Shown here one piece after another: positions 25,479-33,547 of a DNA stretch of 35,344 bases (its first letter is position 1; every line of letters starts with the position of its first letter). The notes below the pieces were generated by a model. It saw only the letters and a list, made by a program, of their open reading frames with translations, had not been told where the DNA came from and ran no database searches. The stretch is taken from the NCBI GenBank assembly GCA_009995225.1, contig JAACPW010000020.1, forward strand, positions 1 to 35,344. Direction: 5' to 3'. Source of the DNA: Sphingomonadales bacterium. GTDB lineage: Bacteria > Pseudomonadota > Alphaproteobacteria > Sphingomonadales > Sphingomonadaceae. Position numbers and translations under genes: made by a program.

Positions 25479-26033
25479 ATGGCGATTCTCTCCGACAAAT
25501 GGATCCGCGCGCAGGCGCAGCAGCACGGCATGATCGAACCTTTCGTCGAAGCCCAGCGGCGCGACGGGGTGATCTCCTATGGCCTTTCGTCCTACGGCTA
25601 TGACGCGCGGGTTGCGCCCGAGTTCAAGATTTTCACCAATGTCGATAGCTCGGTGGTCGATCCCAAGCAGTTCGACCCCAAAAGCTTCGTCGACCGCGAA
25701 ACCGATTGCTGCATCATCCCACCCAACAGCTTCGCGCTGGCCCGCACGGTCGAATATTTCCGCGTGCCCGAAGATGTTCTGGTGATCTGCCTGGGCAAAA
25801 GCACCTATGCGCGTTGCGGGATCATCGTGAACGTCACCCCGCTGGAGCCGGGCTGGGAGGGCCACGTCACGCTGGAATTCAGCAACACCACGCCGCTGCC
25901 GGCCAAGATCTACGCCAATGAAGGCGCGTGCCAGTTCCTGTTCCTCAAGGGCAACGAACGCTGCGAGACGAGCTACAAGGACCGTGCCGGCAAATACATG
26001 GGCCAGCGCGGGGTGACGCTGCCGCGGCTTTGA
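25479..26033 (+). CDS. dcd: dCTP deaminase
   Basis: Converts dCTP to dUTP, which dUTPase turns into the dTMP precursor dUMP. 184 residues, exactly the usual alphaproteobacterial length. Signature parts: [20 protein letters not shown] at the start, [17 protein letters not shown] (about 32-48), [11 protein letters not shown] (about 107-117), [17 protein letters not shown] (about 123-139, with the catalytic Glu) and [12 protein letters not shown] at the C-terminus. It is monofunctional by length and motif; the bifunctional dCTP deaminase/dUTPase form is not suggested. ATG at 25479 is chosen by family length, since the ribosome site is weak. It is followed by a palindromic repeat. Confidence 0.96.
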   Translation: MAILSDKWIRAQAQQHGMIEPFVEAQRRDGVISYGLSSYGYDARVAPEFKIFTNVDSSVVDPKQFDPKSFVDRETDCCIIPPNSFALARTVEYFRVPEDVLVICLGKSTYARCGIIVNVTPLEPGWEGHVTLEFSNTTPLPAKIYANEGACQFLFLKGNERCETSYKDRAGKYMGQRGVTLPRL

Positions 26034-26038
26034 CCCTG

Positions 26039-26132
26039 TCCCGTTCGTACCGAGCTTGTCGAAGCACCGTAATTTCTTTTAGCACAACATCTGAAGAAGC
26101 AGGACGGCCCTTCGACAAGCTCAGGGCGAACG
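26039..26132. repeat. Inverted repeat of the TTCGACAAGCTCAGG type
   Basis: CCGTTCGTACCGAGCTTGTC with GAAGC at about 26040-26064 and GGCCCTTCGACAAGCTCAGG with GCGAACGG at about 26105-26132 are inverted, imperfect copies of each other separated by about 40 AT-richer bases. The core (CTTCGACAAGCTCAGGGCGA) looks like a dispersed genome repeat seen in many proteobacteria. The right arm ends immediately before the GGAG ribosome site of the next gene, so folding could affect its translation. Confidence 0.75.
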
Positions 26133-26145
26133 GAGATTGGATCAC

Positions 26146-27324
26146 ATGACCACACCTCGCGAATTCGATATCATCGTCTATGGCGCCACCGGCTACACCG
26201 GACGGCTGGTGGCAGAATATCTCGCCAACCATTATGGCAGCCGCAAGGACGGCCCCAAATGGGCGATGGCCGGGCGCAGTCTGACGAAGCTGGAAGACGT
26301 GCGTGACCTGATCGGCGCGCCCGCCTCCACGCCGCTGGTGGTCGCCGATGCCGACAGCAGCGCCGATCTTGAGGCGATGTGCCTGCGCACCCGCGTCGTG
26401 CTGACGACCGTCGGCCCCTATCAGCTTTACGGCGACAAGCTGCTCGCCGCCTGCGTCAAGACCGGCACGGATTATGCCGACCTGTGCGGCGAGCCTGCGT
26501 GGATGGCCGAAAAGATCGCCGAGCATGAAGCCACGGCCAAGGCCAGCGGCGCGCGCATCTGTTTTTCGAGCGGGTTCGATTCGATCCCCTTCGATCTGGG
26601 CGTCATGATGACCCAGAAGGCGGCGCGCGAACGCTTCGGCACACCTGCACCGCGCATCCGGGGCCGGGTGCGCGCAATGCAGGGCACTTTCTCGGGTGGC
26701 ACCGCCGCCAGCCTTGGTGCGACGATGAAGGCGGCAGCGAGAAGCCCCTCGCTCATCAACGTGCTGCGCAATCCCTTTGCCCTGACCCCCGGCTTTGACG
26801 GGCCGGATCAGCCTTCGGGCATGATCCCGTCCTACGAAGAGGATCTGGGCAAGTGGTCCGCCCCCTTCGTGATGGCGCCGATCAACACAAAGAACGTGCA
26901 CCGCACCAACTTCCTGCTCGGCCACCCTTATGGCACGGACTTCAAGTATGACGAGATGACGCTGACCAGCCCCGGCGATGCGGGCAAGGCGGCGGCCAAT
27001 GCGGCGCTGGAGTTCATGAAGAACCCTTTCGGCAGCAAACCGCCGAAGCCCGGTGAAGGCCCCACCAAGGACGAACGTGAAAACGGCTTTTACGATGTCG
27101 TCTTCGTGGCCGACATGGCCGATGGAAAGCGGCTGCAATTCGCGGTCAAGGGCCGGTTCGATCCGGGCTACGGCTCCACCTGCCGGATGCTGTCCGAAAC
27201 GGGCATCGCGCTTCTTTCCTGCGACAAGCCGGGCGGAATCGGGACGCCGGGCAGCTTCCTTGGTGAAGATCTGGTCAAGCGGCTGGAGGAGAACGCCGAA
27301 TTGACCTTCGCACTGGAGGCGTAA
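26146..27324 (+). CDS. Saccharopine dehydrogenase-like NAD(P)-binding reductase
   Basis: 392 residues. The N-terminal Rossmann domain is clear: DIIVYGATGYTGRLVAEYL (about 8-26), the saccharopine dehydrogenase NADP-binding type (PF03435). Next come VLTTVGPYQLYGDKLLAACV and DYADLCGEPAWM, the phrases shared with trans-acting enoyl reductases (mycobacterial) and related proteins. True saccharopine dehydrogenase activity is unlikely, as bacteria of this type do not use that lysine route in this form; a lipid or polyketide reductase role is possible. The last part (about 250-392) is less conserved. ATG at 26146 lies ten bases after GGAG; TTG at 26137 is a weaker alternative. It is convergent with the TonB receptor gene. 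Confidence 0.85.
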   Translation: MTTPREFDIIVYGATGYTGRLVAEYLANHYGSRKDGPKWAMAGRSLTKLEDVRDLIGAPASTPLVVADADSSADLEAMCLRTRVVLTTVGPYQLYGDKLLAACVKTGTDYADLCGEPAWMAEKIAEHEATAKASGARICFSSGFDSIPFDLGVMMTQKAARERFGTPAPRIRGRVRAMQGTFSGGTAASLGATMKAAARSPSLINVLRNPFALTPGFDGPDQPSGMIPSYEEDLGKWSAPFVMAPINTKNVHRTNFLLGHPYGTDFKYDEMTLTSPGDAGKAAANAALEFMKNPFGSKPPKPGEGPTKDERENGFYDVVFVADMADGKRLQFAVKGRFDPGYGSTCRMLSETGIALLSCDKPGGIGTPGSFLGEDLVKRLEENAELTFALEA

Positions 27325-27333
27325 GAACCCACG

Positions 27334-27367
27334 AAAAAGGGGCAGCCAGTGCGTTCCGGCTGCCCCT
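27334..27367 (-). terminator. Intrinsic terminator of the TonB receptor gene
   Basis: On the minus strand AGGGGCAGCC pairs with GGCTGCCCCT (ten pairs, ten-base loop), followed at once by TTTTT (AAAAA at 27334-27338 on the plus strand). It lies 42 bases past the receptor stop. On the plus strand no T-run follows, so it is a poorer stop for the convergent reductase gene, though the hairpin may still serve both. Confidence 0.85.
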
Positions 27368-27408
27368 GATTGCGACCCTCTGTTGCAAGGCCTACGGTTT
27401 ATTACGGA

Positions 27409-29616
27409 TCAGAAGCTCATCCGGATGCTCGCCCGGAAGTTGCGGCCCACCAGCGGCACGAAGTCCTTGGTGAAGCTGGCATGGCGCCGTCCGTTCACAT
27501 CGAAGATATTGTCGGCCGCGACTTGCAGCGTGACGTTCTGGTTATCGACCAGCGGGCGCCACGCGATCAGCGCGTTGACCAGCGTGAAGCTGTCGGTGGG
27601 CGTCTCGAAGGTGGTGACACGGTCTTGCCCGTCAAACCACTGCACTTCGCCGCGCACGTCGAAGGCCCCCGTCTGGGCCTCAAGCGCGCCCAGTAGGCTC
27701 AGCGGCGGGATGCGCGGCACGGCGGTGCCATCGGCCAGTTCCGCCTCGACGTAAGACGCGCGCAGATCGGTCAGCAGGCGGAAGCCATCGGTGTCGATCA
27801 GCGGATAGTTGAAATCCGCCTCGATCCCGAAGAAGTCGGCATCCTGCTGAAGATATTGGAAGACCGGCAGATCATCCTCTTCCCCACCGGTTTCCTCAAG
27901 GAAGATGTAGTTGCCGAACCACTGCTTGAAAGCGGTGAGGCTGAAGGTGCCGTCCCCGACACTGCCGCGGGCATAGGCTTCGAGACCCCACGCGTTTTCC
28001 GTCCGCAGGTTTGCGTCGCCGATCTCGAACGCCTGCGTGGCGATGTGCGGGCCATTGGAGAACAGCTCCTCCGCGCTCGGCGCACGTTCCGCGCGCGAAC
28101 CGTTGATGCCGATGCGAATGCCGGGGACACCGGCATAGACCACACCGAGCGCGCCCGAAAAGGTATCGAAATCGCGTTCGATCCCGAGTGTCTGGGCTTC
28201 GACCTTGGTGAATTCACCGCGCGCGGCCGCTTCGATCTGGATCGGGCCGGTGCCGAATTCCTGAAGCGTGAAGACCGCAAGCTGGTCGGTCAGGTTGGGC
28301 GGCACATAGGCTTCGGCGCCTTCGGCAAAGAAATCGCGGTGGAGGAACTGCACCCCGCTCGATCCGCGCAGCACTCCTCCGCCGTTCTGCACCAGTTCGG
28401 CGCGCGCTTCGAGGCTGGTGGAATCGAACACCGTGCCCACCTCGGCCCCTTCGAATTCGGTGTGGGTGTAATCCGAATAGCCGAACCGCAGCTTCAGCCG
28501 CTCAAACGCACCTTCGCCCAGATAGACATTGCCTTTGAAGTCGGCGCGGAACTGCTGGAGGCCGATGGTGACGAGTTCCTCGCCCTCTTCCTCGCCGCCT
28601 TCTTCTTCGCCTTCCTCACCATGATGGTGGTGGCCGGCGCCGGGCCGGGTGGGCACTCCGTAATCGGTGTCATACCAGCCGAGCGAGGCGCCAAAGGTGC
28701 TCTCGCCGAGAATCAGGCCGAGCCCGGCATTGACCGTCCAGCTTTCCATCGCCGAATTGGGCACAGTGCCGCGCCGGTTGGCCGCTTCGCGCAGTTCGGC
28801 GGCTTCACCCAACTCGCCTTCTTCCTCTTCCTCCGCCGCGTCGGCGAGCAGATCGGCGCGCAAGTCTGGGGCGAGCTGAAACCCGCCGATCTCAAAATCG
28901 TCGGCCTTGCGCCACGAGCCATCGACATGGGCAACCAGGTTCGAACTGAGCGCGACATCGAGGCTCGCCGCACCGGTTCGCATGTTGGCGGCGCTGTCGA
29001 CACCGGCGAGGGCATCAATGTGAATGTCGTGATCGGGCATCCGCGTGGGGATGCGCTTGTCGATCACATTGACCGCGCCGCCGATCGCCTGACTGCCGTA
29101 GAGCAGCACGGCAGGGCCGCGCAGCACTTCGATCCGCTCAACCGTGATCGGATCGATCGAGGTGGCATGGTCGACCGATGTGTTCGAGACATCCGCCGTG
29201 CCGACCCCGTCAACCAGCACGCGCACACGCTCACCCTGCTGGCCGCGCAGCACAGGGCGCGAGGAACCGGGGGCGAAGCTGGTCGCGGAAACGCCGGGGA
29301 TTTTGGTGAGCAGGTCGCCCAGCTGACCGGTCACGGCATCGCGCTGGATATCGGCGATCTCAAGCACGCTGGTGCCCGCGAGCACGTCAAGCTCGTTGAG
29401 GCCCGCGGCGCTGACGATGATGGTGCCGATGCCGTCGGTCTGGCGGTTATGGAGGTCGTCTTCAACCGGCTCTGCGCCTGTGGCGGGCTGAGCCGCTGAC
29501 TTGACGTCATTCGATCTAGCGGTTTGGGCCAGCGCGGAGGTGCCAGCAAAGGTCAGCCCCAGCACGGCAGCAAGCGCAAGGTGAGAAGAAGTGCAGCGCG
29601 CCATTTTGATGCACAT
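27409..29616 (-). CDS. TonB-dependent outer-membrane receptor, probably for zinc (ZnuD-like)
   Basis: 735 residues: a signal peptide ending near ALAQ, a plug domain (about 60-165: ISVLEI-type TonB-box region, GQLGDLLTKIPGVSATSFAP, VLRGQQGERVRVLVDGV, VERIEVLRGPAVLLYGSQAIGG) and a 22-strand-type barrel ending in NFRASIRMSF with the C-terminal Phe needed for assembly. Two loops are very acidic: EEEEEGELGE (about 258-268), and a segment with HHHH followed by repeated EE (about 325-350). His/acidic loops are the hallmark of ZnuD zinc receptors. The ATG at 29616 is chosen because it follows GCGGGA and leaves a Zur-like operator 17 bases upstream; a longer frame from 29652 would place coding across that site. 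The metal is inferred. Confidence 0.85.
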   Translation of the reverse strand: MCIKMARCTSSHLALAAVLGLTFAGTSALAQTARSNDVKSAAQPATGAEPVEDDLHNRQTDGIGTIIVSAAGLNELDVLAGTSVLEIADIQRDAVTGQLGDLLTKIPGVSATSFAPGSSRPVLRGQQGERVRVLVDGVGTADVSNTSVDHATSIDPITVERIEVLRGPAVLLYGSQAIGGAVNVIDKRIPTRMPDHDIHIDALAGVDSAANMRTGAASLDVALSSNLVAHVDGSWRKADDFEIGGFQLAPDLRADLLADAAEEEEEGELGEAAELREAANRRGTVPNSAMESWTVNAGLGLILGESTFGASLGWYDTDYGVPTRPGAGHHHHGEEGEEEGGEEEGEELVTIGLQQFRADFKGNVYLGEGAFERLKLRFGYSDYTHTEFEGAEVGTVFDSTSLEARAELVQNGGGVLRGSSGVQFLHRDFFAEGAEAYVPPNLTDQLAVFTLQEFGTGPIQIEAAARGEFTKVEAQTLGIERDFDTFSGALGVVYAGVPGIRIGINGSRAERAPSAEELFSNGPHIATQAFEIGDANLRTENAWGLEAYARGSVGDGTFSLTAFKQWFGNYIFLEETGGEEDDLPVFQYLQQDADFFGIEADFNYPLIDTDGFRLLTDLRASYVEAELADGTAVPRIPPLSLLGALEAQTGAFDVRGEVQWFDGQDRVTTFETPTDSFTLVNALIAWRPLVDNQNVTLQVAADNIFDVNGRRHASFTKDFVPLVGRNFRASIRMSF

Positions 29617-29632
29617 CGGATGTCCCGCTTTA

Positions 29633-29645
29633 TTTATGAGATAAC
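29633..29645 (-). promoter_or_regulatory. Candidate Zur box
   Basis: On the minus strand GTTAT-CTC-ATAAA matches the Zur palindrome GTTAT-N3-ATAAC at nine of ten arm positions. It lies 17 bases before the chosen receptor start, where a repressor would block the promoter. It fits zinc-dependent repression of a zinc receptor. No other Zur-regulated gene is in the window to compare. Confidence 0.5.
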
Positions 29646-29863
29646 GTAACACGCACGTAATGCGATTGTGCGCAATTGCAAGAGGAAACCGGGCTGCCAG
29701 CCGTTACGCTCGACGCAACTATGCCCAATCTGGGATCGGTATCGCGACAAAACTGTTCAGGGCGTCGGCGCGGCTCTGGCAGTGGCGAAGTGGGTCTGCG
29801 CGCGCATCATCCAGCCGTGCCGCTGAAGCGACAGGCTGGAAGGATGCAGATTATGCAAGAAAC

Positions 29864-29908
29864 TGGAGCGGGCGAAGGGACTCGAACCCTCGACCCCAAC
29901 CTTGGCAA
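29864..29908 (-). other. attL-like 3' fragment of tRNA-Gly(GCC)
   Basis: The minus strand reads TTGCCAAGGTTGGGGTCGAG and on through GTTCGAGTC to CGCCCGCTCCA: anticodon loop (GCC), 3' anticodon stem, variable loop, T-arm, 3' acceptor strand and CCA of tRNA-Gly(GCC). The 5' half (acceptor start, D-arm, 5' anticodon stem) is missing; the sequence beyond 29908 is unrelated. The break exactly at the anticodon loop is where tyrosine integrases often cross over. An integrase gene begins 300 bases to the right. This marks the left edge of the island; an intact copy is expected at the other end, outside the window. It cannot make a tRNA. Confidence 0.8.
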
Positions 29909-30037
29909 TTCGCCCGAGGCACCATTTCGATTCTAGCCGATCCTACGCTACTTCACCGTAAATATCCGGTTTTACAGGTTTTTTGTTGACGCGCCGGGCT
30001 AATTGAGTAGCCTGTCCTACGCCACACTTTGATCCAA

Positions 30038-30088
30038 TCTGCTTACAAATTGCTTACTTTTGCCACCCATTGCTTTCTTGTAAGCAGA
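30038..30088. promoter_or_regulatory. Inverted repeat TCTGCTTACAA before the integrase
   Basis: TCTGCTTACAA (30038-30048) and TTGTAAGCAGA (30078-30088) are perfect 11-base inverted copies; a third partial copy, TTGCTTAC, lies at 30050-30057. They sit between the att fragment and the integrase start. They could be arm-type integrase sites or an operator for an excisionase-like regulator. Confidence 0.5.
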
Positions 30089-30206
30089 TTTCGGGCAATG
30101 ACAGGGCAGTTTGCGGGTGAATCTGAACTGGATTGCGCACCGGCTGAGTACCAACCCTTTGCAAATTTCATGGAAGCAAATGCTTGCCACTCAGGGAGAT
30201 GAGAAG

Positions 30207-31451
30207 ATGCCAAAAATCACCAAGCAGCTTGTCAGCTCATTGAAACCTGATCCGGATCACAAAGGACCCGCCACCCTAATGACCTGGGACAGCGAACTCC
30301 GAGGCTTTGGGGTCGCAGTCGGTAGGACGGGGGCCAAAAGCTTCATTGTCCAGTACCGGAACGCAGATGGCCGTTCGCGCCGAAAAGTGATTGGCCGCTT
30401 CGGGTTTATAACTGCAGAAGAGGCGCGGCGGATTGCCCGAAGTCTCCTCGGCGACGTTGCCCGCGGCGACGATCCAGCCCAATCACAAACCGAAAAGCCC
30501 GGTCATACCGTCAGCAGCATCTGCGACTGGTACCTCGAACGCGCCGAGAGCCGTCAGCTGATCGGCCGCAGTCGCAGACCGATCAAGCCCTCGACCATCG
30601 CGATGGACCGGAGCCGAATAGATGCACATATTCGTCCGCTCCTGGGTGACTGGCCAATCGAGAAGTTGAAGCTTGGCGAAATCGAAGCGGCACAAGCCCA
30701 GATTGCTGCTGGCGTTACAGCGAAGCCAAGAAAGGGTTCGAGGGGTGGCGCAACCAAAGGAGGGGAGGGCGTCGCGGCGCGCGCCATGTCGACGCTCCAC
30801 TCAATACTCGAGCATGCCGTTCGCCTCGGCGAGATCGAGAAGAATCCGGCACGCGGTATTCGCCGCCTTGCAAGCGCGCCAAAGATGCGATGGCTCTCCC
30901 ACGCAGAGTTGCGTAAGCTCGGCCGGGCCATGCGGGACGCGGAGGCGGATTTCGAGCACCCAAAGGGCCTCGCAGTCATCCGCTTTCTTCTTCTGACAGG
31001 ATTTCGCCGGCTTGAAGCACTCAGTCTGGAGCGCTCATGGGTGCTCGACGAAGAGCACGCAATCCACTTTCCCATGACGAAGACTGGTCCGCAACGGAGG
31101 GTTATCGGTGCCGCTGCATTGAAATTGCTGCAAAGTCAGCCTGACTCGGATTCCGCCTACTTCTTTCCTGCCGATTGGGGAGACGGACACTTTATCGGCC
31201 TCGTCAGGGTCCTTGATCGCATCTGCCAGCGCGCGGGCCTTGAAGGCGTAACCCCGCATGTGCTGCGTCATACCTTTGCCAGCATTGCGGGCGGCCTTGG
31301 ATATTCCGAGCTGACGATAGCTGCGCTGCTCGGGCATGCCTCGCGCGGTGTCACTCAACGTTACATTCATATCGACGGGCCGCTTCGCGCTGCTGCAACG
31401 GCAGTCAGCGAACACATCGTTCAACTTCTGGATGGAGCGCACGCGCACTAA
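30207..31451 (+). CDS. Tyrosine-type site-specific integrase (P4-like)
   Basis: 414 residues. The N-terminal arm-binding domain (DUF4102-like; DSELRGFGVAVGRTGAKSFI, then VIGRFGFITAEEARRIA) spans about 1-95; the core-binding helices about 105-215; the catalytic domain about 235-400. The active residues are present: Arg in LLTGFRRLEAL, Lys in TKTGPQRR, HVLRHTFAS (His and Arg), LLGHAS and the nucleophile Tyr in VTQRYIH. It should therefore be active. ATG at 30207 follows GGGAGATGAGAAG; earlier in-frame ATGs lack such a site. It lies next to the tRNA-Gly fragment and most likely integrated the island there. It is convergent with hipA, 118 bases away. Confidence 0.93.
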   Translation: MPKITKQLVSSLKPDPDHKGPATLMTWDSELRGFGVAVGRTGAKSFIVQYRNADGRSRRKVIGRFGFITAEEARRIARSLLGDVARGDDPAQSQTEKPGHTVSSICDWYLERAESRQLIGRSRRPIKPSTIAMDRSRIDAHIRPLLGDWPIEKLKLGEIEAAQAQIAAGVTAKPRKGSRGGATKGGEGVAARAMSTLHSILEHAVRLGEIEKNPARGIRRLASAPKMRWLSHAELRKLGRAMRDAEADFEHPKGLAVIRFLLLTGFRRLEALSLERSWVLDEEHAIHFPMTKTGPQRRVIGAAALKLLQSQPDSDSAYFFPADWGDGHFIGLVRVLDRICQRAGLEGVTPHVLRHTFASIAGGLGYSELTIAALLGHASRGVTQRYIHIDGPLRAAATAVSEHIVQLLDGAHAH

Positions 31452-31569
31452 TCATTCTGGATTGAAATTAGAAGAAAGCACCTCTTCGTACCCCAATTTC
31501 GTCTGGCAATCGCCGCACCAACAAAGCAAAATGATCGACTGATTGTCCTTTGTTACGACGGAAGCGGCA

Positions 31570-32820
31570 TTAGGTATCCGCCTTCGCCAACCTGAAACAG
31601 GTGGCAAAACGCTTGCGATCTGCGATGCTGATCCCGGCTACCTCGAAATGGGCCTCCCATTTGGCGCTAACGGCCTGCTTCAATTCATTTGCGATTTCTG
31701 TTGCTTCTTCGCCGCCGAGGTCGAAGACTGCCGCCCCGGCAAGTGCGTTCCCAATTGTTGCGTTGCGGCCCTCAGGACCGACGCCAAGGACCTGCTTTCG
31801 TTCAAGGCCCACTTGAGGCTTCGGCACGACATCATAGAGCGGAGATAGCCGCCAGCCGGTGCCGTCAAACAGGAATCCGTGATTGCGTAGATGGTCGTCG
31901 TCATTGGTGACGAGAATGTTGAACACCATACGGCGGAACAACTCGCGAAGGTCCTTTCTCACTTGTGTGCCGTACTGACGGATCGCACCTGCCAGATCGG
32001 CGTAGCTGTAGCGACTGACCTCACTTTCGTGTGCGCCGAGCATGGTTAGCCCTGAGGCGAATGATCGCCGCTCCATCTGGTTGCCTCGGAGACCTCTGTC
32101 GAACCGCTCGATCAGGTAAATATCACGATCAAGTACGCAGCGGAAATCGAGCGCGGGGACGTCGAGGCCGCATTCGGATGCGAGACGCATTGTCGCTAGC
32201 TCCACCCGACACTCCGGAAAAGTATCCCCGCGCTTCTGGAACTTGGCGATCCATGCATTGTCATCGATAGTGGTTACCGCCTTGGGCCTTGCGCCGCCAA
32301 GCGAGGAGCCCGCGGACAACAGCGTTCGCAAATTATCGTCGAGTTCCTCGACATGCTGGGCGCGTTCAGCTGCTTCGGCAAGTTCGGCCAGTGTGAACTC
32401 TTCTCCCGGAGCTGTGCCTTCGCCCCAGGGAGTGATTCTTTCGGGTCGTTCGGGGGTCGGTCCGAATGCGAGAGCGCCGACGCGGTGGTCTCCCGAGGCG
32501 AGGATGAGATCGGCATCGCCAGGCAGGCGGTCTCCCATCGCCTTGTACATGAGGTACTGACCCCACCCGTCCGGTGCCGCATCGCGAATACCATTGAAGA
32601 CTGCAAAGCCCTCCTCTGTCTGGTATGCTCGGGTGGTTCCCGTGTCGTGCAGCGGAAGGGAGACCGGATCGACCGCAACCCGGTCAGGCCGCTCGAGGTA
32701 ACGGCGGCCATAAGCGAAGGTCGCGTATTTATTGCGCGGCTCCTCAGTCATCGTCAAAAGCCCGGCAGGGACCGGGCCTTCAGCAAGGTGCACGAAGACG
32801 TAGGTGCGGATCGTCGACAT
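31570..32820 (-). CDS. hipA: HipA family serine/threonine kinase toxin
   Basis: 416 residues. The N-terminal HipA domain is followed by the kinase domain. Visible parts: AGSSLGGARPKAV (about 170-182; the glycine-rich loop where HipA is autophosphorylated in known members), WIAKFQK (ATP-binding Lys), the catalytic FNILVTNDDDHLRNHGFL (Asp and Asn at about 300-317) and LSPLYDVVP (DFG-like metal site). Known HipA phosphorylates glutamyl-tRNA synthetase and induces dormancy; homologues vary in target, so the target here is unknown. All kinase motifs look intact. The start ATG at 32820 lies six bases after the hipB stop, so the pair is one operon. It stands inside the integrated island. Confidence 0.9.
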   Translation of the reverse strand: MSTIRTYVFVHLAEGPVPAGLLTMTEEPRNKYATFAYGRRYLERPDRVAVDPVSLPLHDTGTTRAYQTEEGFAVFNGIRDAAPDGWGQYLMYKAMGDRLPGDADLILASGDHRVGALAFGPTPERPERITPWGEGTAPGEEFTLAELAEAAERAQHVEELDDNLRTLLSAGSSLGGARPKAVTTIDDNAWIAKFQKRGDTFPECRVELATMRLASECGLDVPALDFRCVLDRDIYLIERFDRGLRGNQMERRSFASGLTMLGAHESEVSRYSYADLAGAIRQYGTQVRKDLRELFRRMVFNILVTNDDDHLRNHGFLFDGTGWRLSPLYDVVPKPQVGLERKQVLGVGPEGRNATIGNALAGAAVFDLGGEEATEIANELKQAVSAKWEAHFEVAGISIADRKRFATCFRLAKADT

Positions 32821-32826
32821 GGCGGA

Positions 32827-33168
32827 CTAGAAATCCAGCTCGTCATTGCTGACCGCATGGGTCGTCTTCGGGAGACGCGAAAGGTCTTCGCTAATTCCTG
32901 CCCGGTCGCGGTCGGGCGCAACCAATTCGGCAAGCCGTTCGGTCATGCCGAACACATGCAACGCGCTCGCAAGCACGGCGAGCCCCACGGTGGGATCGCC
33001 AGCCTCAAGCCGCTGAAGGGTCTGCACCGACACGAGCATGCGTTCGGCCATCAGGCGCTGGGGCAGTTTCCGGCGGCGACGCGCAAGGGCGATGTCCTTG
33101 CCCAGTCGTGCAATTGCACGCTGGCTCTGGGGCGGCAGTCCGCTGGCGGCTCGTGAGGCACGTGGCAT
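32827..33168 (-). CDS. hipB: HipB family antitoxin and autorepressor (XRE helix-turn-helix)
   Basis: 113 residues. An XRE-type helix-turn-helix spans about residues 18-78 (RLGKDIALARRRRKLPQRLM, then VSVQTLQRLEAGDPTVGLAV), with a C-terminal tail (DRAGISEDLSRLP) that should contact HipA. It binds the toxin and represses the operon. Start choice: ATG at 33168 (MPRASRA) gives the usual family N-terminus; ATG at 33189 (seven residues longer) lies inside the inner operator and almost at the predicted transcription start, which would make a leaderless message. Neither has a Shine-Dalgarno site, so translation is probably weak or leaderless. It overlaps no other gene and precedes hipA. Confidence 0.85.
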   Translation of the reverse strand: MPRASRAASGLPPQSQRAIARLGKDIALARRRRKLPQRLMAERMLVSVQTLQRLEAGDPTVGLAVLASALHVFGMTERLAELVAPDRDRAGISEDLSRLPKTTHAVSNDELDF

Positions 33169-33177
33169 AATTAGTAA

Positions 33178-33221
33178 ATGACATATCATGCGAGATTATG
33201 CAAATAGGGATGATATGTCAT
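33178..33221 (-). promoter_or_regulatory. hipBA promoter with paired operators
   Basis: ATGACATATCAT (33178-33189 on the plus strand) and ATGATATGTCAT (33210-33221) are perfect inverted copies, and each is itself an ATGA-N4-TCAT palindrome. Their centres are 32 bases apart, about three DNA turns. Between them, on the minus strand, CATAAT (33200-33195) can serve as -10, with TGACA inside the outer operator as -35. HipB bound at both would cover the promoter. Confidence 0.75.
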
Positions 33222-33547
33222 GTGTAGGCCCGTGAGACACTGATTTTTGCCCGCGAGCAAAGGCGGTATATCGCATCTTGTCTGCAAAGCGTCCAAATGC
33301 TCAACAGGTAGATGGCGGCGGGGCCGAGCCACTGACTGCATCACGCCGGATCCTCAGCGACCGCGCGTTCGACTGGCAGTCGACCATCGCTGCGGAAGCG
33401 CCAACCGCGCAAAGGTCCAGAAGCAGGCGTCCGAAATATAGGCGGCGAACAGCGTTAAGCATAACCGCTCAGGTTCAGGCTGACACAGACTGCATTTTTG
33501 AGCTTCGGACCCACGAACAGGCGCTGGCCAAACAACTCTGGTGCACC
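33222..33547. other. Stretch without a recognisable gene
   Basis: About 325 bases between the hipBA promoter and the HxlR remnant. Several short open frames exist on both strands, but none has a ribosome site plus a recognisable family. The mixed composition suggests decayed island sequence. Confidence 0.5.

Noticed and set aside
27856..29499. Plus-strand open frame of more than 500 codons opposite the TonB receptor
   Set aside because: The receptor on the minus strand has a complete domain order, signal peptide and terminator; the plus frame has none.
29676..29936. ORF containing GEGTRTLDPN
   Set aside because: That phrase is the translated antisense of a tRNA 3' end, a well-known false protein; the region is the tRNA-Gly fragment.
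29864..29940. Possible complete tRNA gene
   Set aside because: Only the 3' part is present; no D-arm or 5' acceptor strand can be found within a tRNA length upstream.
33247..33441. Small ORFs between hipB and the HxlR remnant
   Set aside because: There is no ribosome site, no family and no consistent codon bias.
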